Assembly (NCBI GenBank): GCA_026419785.1
Contig: JAODTK010004087.1
Coordinates: 1 to 64,000 of the forward strand
Length of the DNA: 64,000 nt
Origin: Sclerodactyla briareus
Taxonomy: Eukaryota > Echinodermata > Holothuroidea > Dendrochirotida > Sclerodactylidae
Reading direction: 5' to 3'
The notes under the pieces were generated by a model. That model was not told where the DNA came from, searched no databases, and worked only from the letters and a program-made list of their open reading frames with translations. Positions 24,345-36,681 of the stretch are shown here, piece by piece. The first letter of the stretch is position 1; each line of letters begins with the position of its first letter. The position numbers and the translations under genes were made by a program.

Positions 24345-27300
24345 GGGTTTTTTCCTCTCCGATGTCTGGGTGCCCTGCATAGTTACAGATTGACTATGTT
24401 TATGTTTATCCCCTTGTTTGCAATTTGTTTTATCAAAATCTCTACTGGAATATATCCTCAGACTCTAAATGAAATTCTCCTCATGATGTGAAGAAAATCT
24501 TCTTTCTTTTGCTGTAATCCATGTGTTGACCAGTCGGTGCAGATCCAACCCATTATTACATTTTTTTGCATACTGGGCAACTTTTCTCCTGGCGGATACC
24601 ATGGGTATTTGTACTGCCCTCCTATCGCGAACCTGATTGATGCACCCGAGTCTTATACGTCTCCTTGCCATATTTTGAGGATGATTTTGGACACTGTCGC
24701 CTGGCTATTGTACACTCCTGGAGAGGGCGGCCTTCAACCTCGGAGTAAGTCGCACCACCCCATCAATGCACTGCGTTGCCACTCTGGATTGTTCTTTTAT
24801 CAACCCTCATACATAATCTGCCTTACTGCAGCACCGTGATACTTTACAAATCATTGATTGACTATGATGCCATAAGTTTTGGTTTTTAAGAAAGTATCCT
24901 GTGCAGAACATTTTCCTACAAGTGATGGGAGAAACGGAAACATCAATAATTTGATTTCCATCATGGATAGGTAAAGTCTTAAACACAACAAAAACAAATT
25001 CTATACAACTGCTTTATTATTAATTACTTATATTATATATAAAAAAAAAGGGGAAAAAATGGGTGGTCTCTTTTATGGTTCCCATGGTTCATGCGGGGTT
25101 TATTGGGTGGAGACATTACAACCAATTTTATGTTGTCCCCCTTGGATTGCAGGTTCCCATATTAGGATACAATGTGAGTGAGCCTTTATTTGTTTGATTG
25201 GAGGTTCATTACACCATAGCACACATTTTAATCCTAGCAGTTTGTGGATGGGTCTTGAGGACCCGGGTCTTGTCCAACTGTTACCAGTTCTAAATTCAAT
25301 GCAACCAAGGTTGAGCTAAATAAGTTTGCATAGGACAAGAGGATCATCAGTCAGAATTTCACGGGATGGACAAAGATAAGTTCGAAGGAATCAGGATGGG
25401 GGTTGAAGTGAGATGTGTTACAAATGAGGATGTCTTACGCCTTTGCACTGGATGGATTTCAAGCCTACTTGGGGAAAGTCACTATGAGAATCAGTAATCA
25501 CAGTGCGTGAATGGCTAGGAGGAGAGTTTGCTAAGGTGACCTAGTTGTTAGGACCATCAGTTAAGAGTTGGGGAGAGAGGATTTGTAAACAGGCATCCAA
25601 CAATGGTCAAGATGGAGTAGGCCAGTGTTCCAAACAGAACTGTGGCAGAGATGCTTGGAAGCCGACAGTCCCGTTAAATGATTACAGCCATAGTTGAACA
25701 AATTACAAATGAAGGTCTATGCCAGTAGAAGGCGATTGTTATGAAGATTAAGAAGATGCTTATGAATTGATAGAGGTTAGCTATCACCAGGCTCAACAAA
25801 TTCTTAGGTGATGGTAGCTTATTGAGAGAGTGACATAGAAAGACTTCAGAACTATAGTTTGTTATGCCGGTTGTAAACGCACTGAGGCTACCTGTGTGAA
25901 TCACTGAGGTGTTGGTCATCTCCGTGATTCAGATCCAGGGTAGACAAAATCATTTTCTGTCGGGCAGGAAGGCTGGGAAGAAATTCAGAGAGTTCCTGCC
26001 TTGACGAAGAAGAATGCTTCCTCCGCCACTAAGGTACATTGTTCCGATGTTTCGTTCAGGTGTGTACACTGGGAAGTAGCAAGACCAGGCAATCAACAAT
26101 GATGATTTTCAGAAATTATAGAGAATTAATTAATCCAGGATAGCTAGTTTAGAGGGAGAGATTATCGTTGTAAGATAGTGATTGGTGCAAAAGAGAAAGG
26201 ATTGGGATGGCTTTGCCCCGCCCCCCCCCCCCAAGAAGCCGAAATAAAACAACTGGGTAGAGTGTAAGTGAAGATATGATTGTTGGTGCTAGAGGCTGCA
26301 GTAGTAGGCCTAGAGCGATTTGAGATGAGGCTGCCCAGAGAAATATACCAGAGATAGGTAATATCCACTTTTGCTAGAAGAGACAGATGTTTGGAAGAGA
26401 GTCACTTGTCCTTCCCATGTGAGAATAGGATAGCAAACAAGGATGGTGAAATTGATCAGTGTCAGTATTACCCTCCAGTACTATGACTATTTCCCATGGT
26501 TAATCTCTAATTAAACCAACCCACAGATCCTGATTTGGGTAACCTGGGTTTGGTGGAGGGGGTCTGGGGGCATTGCACCGTCAGGTAAAACCTAACATAT
26601 GGCTTCATCCGTGATCTGGCAGGCTGATTGAAATCAAATGGTTACTGCAGTTGCACTCTCCTAACCTGTTAGGCCACATGACCAAATTTAGAAGGTTCAG
26701 CATAATTTGACTGTATGGAAGGCAATGTGAGTTTGACCGTTAGTAGTGTTCATATAATATTAGTCTTCTACAAGTACGTATGTTTGGCATGCTGTTGATG
26801 AAATGAATCAATGTTGCGGTTCTCTGATGTGCATGTTCCAAATTATTACTCACTTGTTTACTTCTCTATAATATTCACTTGCAAATGGCAAACACTTGAA
26901 ACGTAGGCCATTCAGTTTTTATTGTATTGTTCCTGAGAGGTGGCAACTGTATGTTACACCTATTCAACAGTCTGGTAGTATTTCCATTCACATCAAAAAA
27001 AAATACATTCATTTTTTGCAGCCATTCCGATTTGCTGTAACTGAATCAGGAGTTCACAAATCTTTTTCACACTATACAATTGGTGTTGCAAGGCAAATGG
27101 TTCTCCTTGAGGTGGTATTAGGTTTGGAGAAAAGAGAGGATTAGAAGCGGAAGGCATGGCGATGTATAAAAATAATAAAAAAAACTCTGACCTGCGTATT
27201 GTTGCGAATTTATCCATACCTCACAAAAAAAACGCAGAATAACTTGCCACTATAGTGCAGAAGGAATTGTGATGATGTAATGTTAGTGATATGTTCATAA

Positions 27301-30300
27301 TCTCAGTAGTGGTCCTATTAGAACCATGTTTCGGGGACATCTTAGTAGGAGCTGATATAAGCAATCACTGGCCAGTAAAGCACCATTGGAGGGTAATACT
27401 CCCTCTAGCATGACAGGAGAACTTTAATGGCATCACCCAAGAGGTACGGATTGGTTCTGCCAACCATAGCATCTGCAAAGATTAATCTGGGGTGTCTGGT
27501 TATTTAGATATAGACAGGCAGCTCTAGGGTCTGGGATGGATCTGGCTGTAAAATACCCGGAAGATTGGTACAAAAAACATTTATTCCCTCCCGTAAAATG
27601 GCTGGAAATCTGTGCGGACGCGACTTCTTTGTTCTTTTGTTCAACCCTATCTCAAGGGAGATAGGATATGTTCAGCTCACAATAACAAGCTTTTCACCGG
27701 CTACTGCTTCAAGGTAATCGACAATAAAAAATGTGACAAGTTCGACAACACTCAAGTCCTCCCAAAGGTCGCAATATTAAAAGTGTGGAACAGCTGCACA
27801 AAAACAAAAACAAACTCCGATGGAGTATTATCATAGAGAAGGTGAAGTCGAATGAATCCTAAAGTTTGCACCAGTGAAAAAAAAACAAAAGTAATGATCC
27901 CCATTACCTCTGTCCTCCTAATTCGCTGTCAGTAATCCAGAGCCGTTCATAATGGTGTAATACCTCCACCCACACTTGTTGTGTACATCACGTTATCCAT
28001 AAAATGATTTAACAGTTCTGATCGGTTGTTTATCTGCTCTTTTGTGAAGAGGAGTGCTTTGTACGCCCTCTAATTCTCTGTCCCGGTTTTCAGACATACT
28101 ACACTTTGAAAAGTATTTGGTTTTGCTTCTCTGCTCCGCGGGGCTCTGCCCAAAAGATTTTCACGGTACTGCAATGAACTTCTAAAAACATTGTCTGATT
28201 GAGCACACAGGTCTGACATTGTGAAATAGTGGGGATTTGGGTTGGTATAATTTTCACAATTTTCTTTTCAATTTGTCTTGATTTTGATGAAACTTGGGAG
28301 TGATTAGGTAGACGTCATCCGATCCTGACAAAAGTGAAGGTTATTCTGAGGAGTATATTCTGATGTCAAATTGGTATGAGTAGCCAATTCTCAAAAACTT
28401 GCGTATTTTAACGGAAATTGGTGGATGCAGACGATTGCTTCACAAACAAAGTAGTGTCACTGGAGGGAGTCAAATGATAAATTTGCTCTTGTGCAATTTT
28501 GATTACTTCAGTGGATCGAACGAAGCTTGGTGAAATTTGTTCTTCCTGTCACATGACCCCTTCGCTTTCAATATTGAAGGGGATAACATTCCTATAATTA
28601 ATTGATTGGATGTCGTGGGAGGGCTTGCCGGGGTCATTACCTGTGGATACTGTTGATTGATTTGATTTTTATTTCTATGGGTTCAGGGAGAAGCAAACTA
28701 AGGCTCATCTAGGAACCCTGACTGTTTTGATCATGGATGAGCCCGCCAGATAATCGGCCCTTCTTTTTCGGAATAGGGCTCAGATGATATCGAGGCAGGT
28801 GGTTGTTTGTAACTAATTCCCACCTGCTCCCAGGACTACCATTTACGTCCCCCATCCGAAAGACTATCAGTGAACTCCAGGACCCAACAACTCTATCGAA
28901 ACCTGCCAGGAGCAGGTTACAACGTTCAACAAGACTGTTCAAAGCCACACAGGAAAGACTTATTGCAAATGTCCCATTTAATAGACACCAGAACCCCAGA
29001 GAAAATTTCCCCCAACTGAATCACAGCAGAACCATGAAGTGAAGACCGTTAGACCTCACCAGTGCACCTGCATGTACAGCCACCCAAGGAAAATCATCCG
29101 GTGACCGCAGGAAGTCGGAAACCCGGAGGCGGACTTTGGTTGTAAAGTGACAATGATATCACTCTACTATTCTTCTGCCTCTCATTGTGCTCGAGGTAAT
29201 ATCCAGTATCCATACCTGGAAATAGGCTATGAAGCTGCTTGGTGAACCCAAATGGGGTACAGAGGTGTGAACGATATCGAAACATCGAAAAGCGTAGCTG
29301 TATCCAGTATATCGATAAAAAAAATTGTAACAGCAATAGAAGTCTTGCAAAAGAGATTGTGCATTTGAGGTTTGCATTGTAGTGAGTTACCGACAGTGTT
29401 GGTTATTCCATCGCAGAATATGTCCTTGGTTGCAAAGATCAGTGGAAGTGCCGGAACATGGACTTGGAGTCACGATTCCATCCCCAAATGACTCTCCGTT
29501 GAGAAGACAGTGAAATGAGACAAACCTCCTTATGGCATCCGAGGGAGATAGGGGGGGAGGGGGGAACAAAATTGACTTCTTAGATCTCTGTTATATTACA
29601 TGACCATGATGAGCCTGATTATATTTTAAGAAATTCAATTAAGATGCATTCGACTTTCAAAGGAGAGAAAATTAACTTGCACTTTCCACTCATGTAGGAG
29701 TATAAATCAGCAGTTGCTATGTAAACTCAAGGGAGACATTCATTTGGTTCCCCTTGATGTCATGGACTCAAACAGTTACTGTGAAGAGAACACAAAATCA
29801 AAAGGAGTTTGGAACTTCCAAATTGAGAAGTTGAGGTAGAAAATGCTCTGGTAGATATGCTAGTTCAAAGCAATTTGATGCTTTAAAAAAACATGCATTG
29901 TTGATGAATGACGCCATTCCAACGGTATGCCAGCAGTGAAATGCACACCCAGTGATGAAATCACGGTCAACAGTCATTCATGATCTGTATGTTCCTTCTA
30001 CCATTGATGAGGCCTACTTAGAAACTGTACAATGCATTCTGGTACTTCACCATGTAGCCAATTAGCGCCTATGGATTTCTGCCAACTGACTGTCAGTGAT
30101 CTTGGAAAGTACTAAGTGCTGGGCATTAAGACACCCGAGGTACATATTCTGATTGACTCTTCCACAGAGGAATGTCCTAAGCTCTTGTTTCCACCCCTAT
30201 ATCCCTTATCGGTTTTTGGACACATGTGACTGATAACACCTGCATACCTTTCTTAGAACTGAGATGATGCCATAAATGCACTGAGATGAAGAGTAGTCTT

Positions 30301-30594
30301 CGCGAATGCATGTCAATTTGAGAAGCATTATCCTGACAGGGTATTCGATTTCTACAGTGAGCAGTGTTTCATCTGATCGTTGGGTATACTGTGGTGTTGT
30401 TTGTGTCTGCTGTCTTCCCATACACCTCCTCTTTACCCGTCCTCTTAACCCTTCCCCCTACTTTCGGCCCACTATGTTATAATTACAGAGGGAAATATCA
30501 CCCTGCTAAGAACGGCAACACGCGTGGAGAAGGCACTGAGCGAATAACTACATCCAACTGATAATCTCTGTGTGACAATTTTATTGTGTTCAGT
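24345..30594. other. Large intron region, no recognised gene
   Basis: AT-rich sequence with G/C homopolymers near 26219-26232. Several open frames of 60-100 codons occur on both strands, but none shows a motif, splice context or similarity that I can support. The linker segment of RALGAPA between the exons at 19573 and 31015 may have small unseen exons here. Confidence 0.4.
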
Positions 30595-30759
30595 TTGCGA
30601 AGAGATGCAGAACCTTTGCTAACATTGGCCGATCAGATCGCTACGACAGGAACCAACCCAATTGGATTCAGAATTGTCGTTTCCCTGCTGGCCTCGAACG
30701 GGTATAGGGCTAGCACTTTGCCTGAGAATCATCCTGCCATTGTCCTACAATCAACATGA
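30595..30759 (+). CDS. Unassigned open segment (LRRDAEPLLTLADQ…)
   Basis: A 54-codon open stretch follows TTGTGTTCAG, an acceptor-like sequence. It reads LRRDAEPLLTLADQIATTG, then FRIVVSLLASNGYRA, and ends at TGA. Composition and lack of repeats look protein-like. GTATAG at 30705-30715 could be a donor in another frame. It is not recognised as part of RALGAPA. It may be an exon of a nested transcript, a transposon remnant or chance. Confidence 0.25.
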   Translation: MRRDAEPLLTLADQIATTGTNPIGFRIVVSLLASNGYRASTLPENHPAIVLQST

Positions 30760-31014
30760 TCAGCCCTAATTCCATGTAATGTTTCACTTACCGGAGCTAC
30801 CCTGAAGCGTACAGGTACGATGTAGCGCCCTCAGACCCCCTATCCGTGGTCCTTGGAACAAGACCCTGCGCAATCAACCCTCACCAGCTCACTTCCATGC
30901 ATTTTGCTAATACGCATAATTTTAGAACTCTTACCGAACCAAACCCCGTGAACCGAAACTCATCTCAATGTGTACACATGTTGTTATATTATTTTTCATA
31001 CTGACAACTTACAG

Positions 31015-31334
31015 TCCACAGCGCGTGGGGCACCTCTGCTGTCAGACTCTCACCCATGGATACATCAGACCGGCACCACTGGAACCACCGACAGGATCAG
31101 TCCTCCCGAGCTCGTCAGCGCACTACACGGCGTTCGCGCGGCTCTCCAACGCCATGGACTCAAACAGCAATCACCCCCTCCACCGGATGGATGAGCTCAG
31201 TCGGAACCTCTCGCCGAGCACCCAGCCGTTCGTCCTCCAATCAGAGCCGAGCACGCCCTCACAGATACTCTCGATAGAGGGCCGAGAAGGTAGCCTACAG
31301 GAAAGGACGTTGGAGGGAGGTCATGATGCTGAGG
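31015..31334 (+). CDS. RALGAPA: RALGAPA linker exon, serine-rich
   Basis: Acceptor CAACTTACAG and strong donor GTGAGT (an alternative weak donor GTAGCC is at 31290). The second half reads NHPLHRMDELSRNLSPSTQ, then SEPSTPSQILSIEGREG and LQERTLEGGHDAE, resembling the vertebrate SQTPSPSTLNID stretch before the conserved middle domain. The first half is open in a different frame (TARGAPLLSDSHPW), so one frame break lies near 31150. It ends with one spare base, matching the next exon. Confidence 0.65.
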
Positions 31335-31477
31335 GTGAGTTTGGATGGGCCTTAGGGTTATGAATCTTAGAGGTCTAGAACAAAAGTGAGACTTGGTTGC
31401 AAACAATTCCTAGTCTGATTAGTTGGTGCTTTTCTTTCTCACCTGACGTCCAGAAGAGTTAACTCAGCGATCACTTT

Positions 31478-32200
31478 GGTGTGTGTGTGTGTGTCACTTA
31501 TCGTTTGCAGGATTCATCCCAAATGGTTAGGACTGATTCATTGGAATTCTGTATGAGTACCGGGGTTGGTGAATTTTGGTTTTTGGCACAACAGTACTAA
31601 TTAGGTAGGTAATCAGCGTATTATTGTAACTATGTTTGAGCTTGTTAACAAAATCACGCAGGAACCATAGGTGCTATGATGATTTTAGTTTTGAACATAA
31701 GCACAGGATATGAGGGTGGATGAAATGATAAGTTTTCAGCATAAAAGTAATATCATTGCCTAATCATGCAAAAATTCTGAAGGGTATCGGATTCTATGAA
31801 ACCGATTGAATATGGTCTACCTCAGTCACAATTACAAGATTTGTGGAGTCATGGAGAGAGATGATTCATTTGTCTAAGTTGCATAATTATGTAAAATCTT
31901 CAGTTGTTGGATCACATGGAACCTGGTGAGTATGTGTACCCTTCAGTCACGGGGGGTCGTTCCAATCTGTTTAATTCACTGTGATTCAAACAATTTTTAC
32001 AAGTTTGTAGGATTTCCATGAAATGGATTGAGTAGCTGAGAATCTGACGAAATCAGAGAATGGTCCACTGGACGTCAAGTAATGTGTCCCCAATGCATGA
32101 TTTTGATTTAATCACATTTCCACAAAATTGGTATCGTTTAGTAGACATTGTCAACAGTGTCCTAATGAACTTGAAATTGATCACTGGTTCCGTGCCATTC
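31478..32200. repeat. GT microsatellite and degenerate 130-170 bp repeat
   Basis: A GT run at about 31479-31494 is followed by diverged lines sharing AAATT-TG-A-GGT-TTCTATGAAA-CGATTGA-TA-GGT (near 31770, 31880 and 31990). A related line is near 61840-61920. This is an old satellite-like family. Confidence 0.45.
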
Positions 32201-32400
32201 TATAGGGGCACTGGGACAAACCCTATAGCAAGTTATGCTTTAGGAAGAGCATATGTATCTGCTAACTATAATTTGCCTCTCTTTCGACCCCAAAGATCAG
32301 GTTGGCTGAAAGCACTCTAAGGCCAAAAGAAAACAAACCACTGATTACGAAAAAGGGCACAACCTATAGCGGTTCATGAACCCCATTGTATCATTTTCAG

Positions 32401-32596
32401 AAGAGGTTTTCTATCACCCCAGCGTGAGTGTGGTATCCGGTTTGGTATCAAGACAGGCTGGTAATCAGATTTGCGAGACAGGGGTAATATGGAGGAGAAT
32501 GCTTGGTCCCTGGGAGAGATCAATCAGATTGAGAACCCCGCCATTCATGCCCAAGTCATAGACTGCCTGTGGAACCTCTGGCTACAGCCAGCTAAG
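32401..32596 (+). CDS. RALGAPA: RALGAPA exon, conserved middle domain (…WRRMLG…)
   Basis: Acceptor CATTTTCAG and donor GTAAGG. It reads EEVFYHPSVSVVSG, then GVIWRRMLG, and after a one-base shift at GGTCCCTGG continues GEINQIENPAIHAQVIDCLW. The match is to the WRRMLG…EIHAQVFDYLCELW segment of vertebrate RALGAPA1. Two relic copies of its second half with the donor lie directly downstream. Confidence 0.9.
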
Positions 32597-32639
32597 GTAA
32601 GGCTGGAACAAACCTGGTGGTCGTGGAAATCATAAGGTG

Positions 32640-32935
32640 AGTGTATTTGTTAGATGCTGTAATAGTGATATGAAGAAGGAGGATGACTCCCCGGGAAGAT
32701 ACCAACAGAGTTGAGAACCCCGCCCATCATGCCCAGGTCATAGACTGCCGGTGGAACCTCTGGGGATACAGCTAGCTAGGTAAGGCCTTTTGAACAAATC
32801 ATAAGTAGGGTATTTGGTAGATGCTGTTATAGTGATATGGAGAAGGAGGATCGACTTCCAGAGATTGAGAACCCGGCCATAATGCACCGGTCATAAACTG
32901 CCTGTGGCTACCCCTAGATAAGGCAAGGTTTTAAA
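32640..32935 (+). repeat. Tandem relic copies of the preceding exon's 3' half
   Basis: Two copies (about 32655-32780 and 32829-32935) repeat GAGAACCCCGCC-ATCATGCCCAGGTCATAGACTGC and AACCTCTGG with a following TAAGG, separated by TTTG-TAGATGCTGT-ATAGTGATATG. They lack an acceptor and contain gaps, so they are probably not translated. A further, more distant copy is at 34995-35075. Confidence 0.85.
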
Positions 32936-33077
32936 CTAAGGTGAGGATGAGACTTTAAGCAAGCCATGTTATATATAATAATTGTTATAGTATACGTTAT
33001 ATATGCTATGGCGGTTATGGTTGTGTGACCACTTTCAAATTACCTCGTGATATTTGTTTTCTCATCTTCATTTTCAG

Positions 33078-33178
33078 CTGAGAGACAACCTGGGTATATC
33101 AACAAACAATTTGATCACACCACCCCAGCCAGGACTACATGCCACCCCTCCCACATGATATCACCATGGCTCTTTAAG
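33078..33178 (+). CDS. RALGAPA: RALGAPA exon (RDNLGISTNNL…)
   Basis: Acceptor CATTTTCAG and donor GTGAGT. It reads LRDNLGISTNNLITPPQPG and, after one missing base near 33157, ISPWLFK. The vertebrate protein has RDNLGISTDNL and LTPWLFK at this point. The last 30 bases with the donor are duplicated at 33648-33710. Confidence 0.9.
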
Positions 33179-33247
33179 GTGAGTTGTCCAGGTTTTCGAA
33201 ATTATTAACTTACTCAAATTACCCCAGCCATATTGTACTTTGCACAC

Positions 33248-33271
33248 CACCCCCACCCCCCCCCCCCCCCG
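33248..33271. repeat. C homopolymer
   Basis: A C run with two interrupting A, just inside the intron. Confidence 0.9.
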
Positions 33272-33647
33272 CATTGAACATGGAAGCTTTTAAAGGTAGT
33301 TCGGGCTGGGAAACATATTATCCGTTCTTATTTTACCGTTGGACGTTTAAGTTATTGAGCATCTTTGCTAAGAATTTCATCGATTTTTCATCGCTGATAA
33401 TAACCCATCTGCTTTTAATCTTTGTGCAGAATCTTGCAGGAAGCATTTTTCTTCCGACTTCGACTATCAGGATAAGTTTTTTCCTTAGTGATTTGCATGA
33501 TTTGGGATTGGATTTTCTCCCGCTTGATCCCGTTTGCGTAAGTTTGTATTTAGCTAAGCTGTTCCTAGCACAAAAGGGTTGTATGTGACTTCCCCCGGAG
33601 CCTTTACACACGCGAGTGTGTGGGCTCCTATTGTGTTAGGGTCAGTA

Positions 33648-33710
33648 GGGCATGATATCACCACGCCCTTCAAGGTGAGTTATTCAGGTTTTCAAGAATA
33701 TGCCAATTAG
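33648..33710 (+). repeat. Partial duplicate of exon 33078-33178 end and donor
   Basis: CATGATATCACCACGCCC, then TTCAAGGTGAGTTATTCAGG and TTTTCAAGAATAT, repeat the end of the preceding exon, its GTGAGT and about 30 bases of intron. The copy has no acceptor. Confidence 0.8.
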
Positions 33711-33884
33711 GTTGAACCCCATGTAAAAATATTGTTACAGTCCCCTTCCCCTAATCCCCAATGTCAGAGCTTTCCCGTCACCCCTAACCTTCCTTGTGAA
33801 TCACATCATTTGAATGCTAGACATCACTTTCATATTGAACTACAGTATGAAATGTAACTCGTGTTTTGACCCTTCTTTCCTCAG

Positions 33885-34041
33885 GCCACCATGCTGCCAT
33901 CCACCCACCAGAATGGTCGTCTAGGTGCTTACAGGCTGCTCTGTACCTTGACTGTGAGGAAACAGGACCACGCCTTCCCCAAGGAATACCTCACCCACTT
34001 CTACAGGCTCCTACATGTCGGTTCTCAATAGCTCTGAACAG
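33885..34041 (+). CDS. RALGAPA: RALGAPA exon (…YLTHFYRLLHVG…)
   Basis: Acceptor TTCCTCAG and donor GTAGGG. It reads ATMLPSTHQNGRLGAYRLL, then KEYLTHFYRLLHVG. One extra T near 34022 shifts the frame, and removing it from consideration the sense continues as LNSSEQ, joining the DVVNTIVKY of the next exon. Vertebrates have DFLTHFYNIMHCGL at this point. Confidence 0.9.
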
Positions 34042-34189
34042 GTAGGGCATCTCCCTGCCCACTTATTTCTCAACACTCTTAACATTTTATCACGGGTTAT
34101 ATATCAGAATACATCATCAAGACATACCTCCAATTTTGAAAATAGACAATGACCCTATTTCTTTTTTTTAGGTAGTTTTGTTACCGTCG

Positions 34190-34530
34190 CTATAATACTT
34201 TAGGTTTAAGCCAGTTTGGAGTTACAGTTAGTGAGATAATACGATATGTGTCGAAGGTCATAGGGGAATGACGGTTAGTTGGACAATGAAACGTACAGTG
34301 TGCAGAACAATCTTCGAAACTCCCCTGCTGAAAAATTACCAAAATCATGGACATCACAAACTTAAAAGATTTCCCCCCATACGTATATCAACAATACATC
34401 CGAAAACATGAAAGGAATTGGTCAAATAGTGGGGACAGTTTGAAAATAGGCCGTAACAATATCGCTATGGGGGAAATCTGACGAGTCTCGTCTATTCCCC
34501 CAAACTGTGGTGAGCATGCACACTTAGAAC
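34190..34530. repeat. Dispersed repeat, copy 2
   Basis: Diverged copy of 20395-20745 in the same orientation. Shared blocks include CATCCGAAAACATG-AAGGAATTGGTC and TCTCGTCTATTCCCC, then GTGAGCATGCACAC. Confidence 0.7.
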
Positions 34531-34794
34531 TACGTACTGGCTTATTTAAATTGTTCTAAAAATGTATTAGCCTCTCCTATATTTTCATGCACAGTCCTCT
34601 TTCATGTGTTGCCATGATGATAATTTGATGGAGAGGAGCCATGATAGTTCTCTTCATACATATACTCTGAAATGGAATAATAAAGTTATATTGAAATAAA
34701 AATTAAATTAGAAGGAAAAAAATATGAATTGAAAATGGAATATTTGAGGGAAAAAAATTGAATGCTTTTTGCTTTTCGCTTCCTGTTTTACTAG

Positions 34795-34924
34795 GATGTT
34801 GTGAACACCATAGTGAAGTACTCTGCTTCCAGAGTTCTTCTCCTGTGAGCTTCCCGGGTCAAGCCATGCTGATGCTGGACTTCATCCATGCTGCCAACAT
34901 CATAACCAACAGCATGACATGGAG
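34795..34924 (+). CDS. RALGAPA: RALGAPA exon (DVVNTIVKY…)
   Basis: Acceptor TTTTACTAG and donor GTAGGT. It starts DVVNTIVKY, continues in shifted frames as EFFSCELPG and AMLMLDFIHAANI, and ends near ME. Vertebrates have DIVNTIIKHCSPQFF and TMLIMDFIVAAG. At least two frame breaks are present. Confidence 0.88.
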
Positions 34925-34989
34925 GTAGGTCACTCATGTTTCCTCAGATCTTGACTAGGCACATTTGTTGAGAGAGGTTATGTTGTGGC

Positions 34990-35080
34990 ATCACGATCAC
35001 CCCCCCCCCATCATTGGGAACCCAGCCCATCAGGCACAGGTCATGTAAATATGCTTGTGGGCAACATGCATATGGAGGCT
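34990..35080 (+). repeat. Distant relic copy of exon 32401-32596
   Basis: CATTGGGAACCCAGCCCATCAGGCACAGGTCATG and TGCTTGTGGGCAAC resemble the exon's GAGAACCCCGCCATTCATGCCCAAGTCATAGACTGC block, but are more diverged. It lies in the following intron, about 2.5 kb from its source. Confidence 0.5.
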
Positions 35081-36479
35081 CATTCTGTTGCCTCAAGCAA
35101 ATTTCTATGGTTTTGTAAGGTCAGAGAATCTTCAGGTCTTTAGAGTAAGTTCATCAGTACGGAAGCAAAGATATCAATGTGAGGCTTTTTATTTCCTCCA
35201 GCTTTCTACAATTCTGAAAGTGTCTAGGAATAGTATGGTTCTGGGTGGGTAGGCTCTAGGATAAACAAGCGCAAGTCGAAACGTCTTGATAGCTGCGGAA
35301 GACAAAATTCATGTGGCGAATACACAGCATGTTCTTCATCAATCCACATTTATTGTTTGTCCACATTTAATTGACCTTTACTGACATCTGTCATAACCAT
35401 GGAATGGCTTGGAACTGTTCTACCACATTGGCCTAATATTTGATATCAGTGCCCAGCACAAAGTACCCAACTGAATAATCCTAGTCATGTATATTAGCTA
35501 TATGTATGCAACAAAACCCATCATGTGGAAACAACTCTTCCTGGCTCACCAGCCAACAATCTAGGGCGAGATGTGATGACAGACAAATCATCCCCTGGAC
35601 AATAGATTTTATTGTCAACTAGGCTGCAGACCTGGACCTTCTGAACAGATAAGGTAACACTGCTCTGCAGAGGGATGGAGTAATGTAAACAAACCTCTCT
35701 CACAGTCAGAGACTCATGGAAGTTGGAAATTGGGGTAATTATTGGATTTAATTGAAATCTAATCACACTATGCAAGCATAAATGTAGCTCAGCCTAGCTA
35801 GCAGCGAGCTTCATCCACCTACCAAAGTTCAACCTGATCGCATGTACGGTTTAGAATTTATGAATGAAACGTGACACCAGACCGGACGAACTAACGAACG
35901 AACGGACGAGCGACATGATGACTTGTGGAGCTGCTCTCTCGCAGCTAAAAATGCATTATCTGATTGACCCGAAACTTAGAATGTATAGAGAACCTTGAAT
36001 GGGTTTTTCAATGTTTTTGATGTCACCACACTACTGGGGCCCTATGATTGTTAGTTTTATTTACAGTTTTTTCTGATTTTGCTGAAATTTTGCGTATGTA
36101 ACATTTCTCAAGAGTTGAGGTGATTTTTATGTCATCATTGATGAAATTCATGCAATTTTCTACACTTTATGGATTGAAATGAAAATTGAAGTTGTTCACC
36201 ATATGCCCTCCCAATGAAAGTTAAGGTCATGAAATAAAAAGTACATTTTGCATACTCATACAACTTTCCAAACTTGATTTTATTGACATTTAAATTTTTA
36301 AGATGAGGCATTCCTTCAAAAATTTGTCAGAATTTGAGAAAACATGTTGCATGTTATCAGCAGCCTACCTCACAGCACCATGGCTCAATTGTGCGTATAT
36401 AGAGCATTGTTCAACTGACTGCATGTCTGGTGTTGTATATGAATATTTTCTACTATTCATACTGTTCTGTTTATTCCAG
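35081..36479. other. Intron, no feature
   Basis: AT-rich, with a short GAACGAAC stretch near 35890. Nothing else is recognised. Confidence 0.5.
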
Positions 36480-36616
36480 GCTCCTCGTATTTCAGCACTG
36501 TCTCTCCTCGGTTCTCTGGTCTGCTTCCCCAACATGTTCTGTAACCTGAATTTATTGGAGCCAAACTCAACTGAAATAGTGTGTGCAAAGAACCAGGATA
36601 TCAGCACTGTCAACGG
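36480..36616 (+). CDS. RALGAPA: RALGAPA exon ([18 protein letters not shown]…)
   Basis: Acceptor TTATTCCAG and donor GTAACA. The frame is open: [18 protein letters not shown], then FCNLNLLEPNSTEIV. Vertebrates have [21 protein letters not shown]. There is no frame break. Confidence 0.93.
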
Positions 36617-36681
36617 GTAACAGTTTATTATATAAAAGTTTAGTGAGTTTGTGTCTGGAGGAATAAAACTGAACTAACCAG

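Noticed and set aside
24465-24839. Open frames on both strands near 24.5-24.8 kb
   Set aside because: Arginine-rich minus frame looked protein-like but has no motif I can name, and both strands are open, so chance is likelier.
28700-29340. Block with several open frames on both strands, possibly a transposon relic
   Set aside because: No RT, integrase, transposase or terminal-repeat signal could be found by eye.
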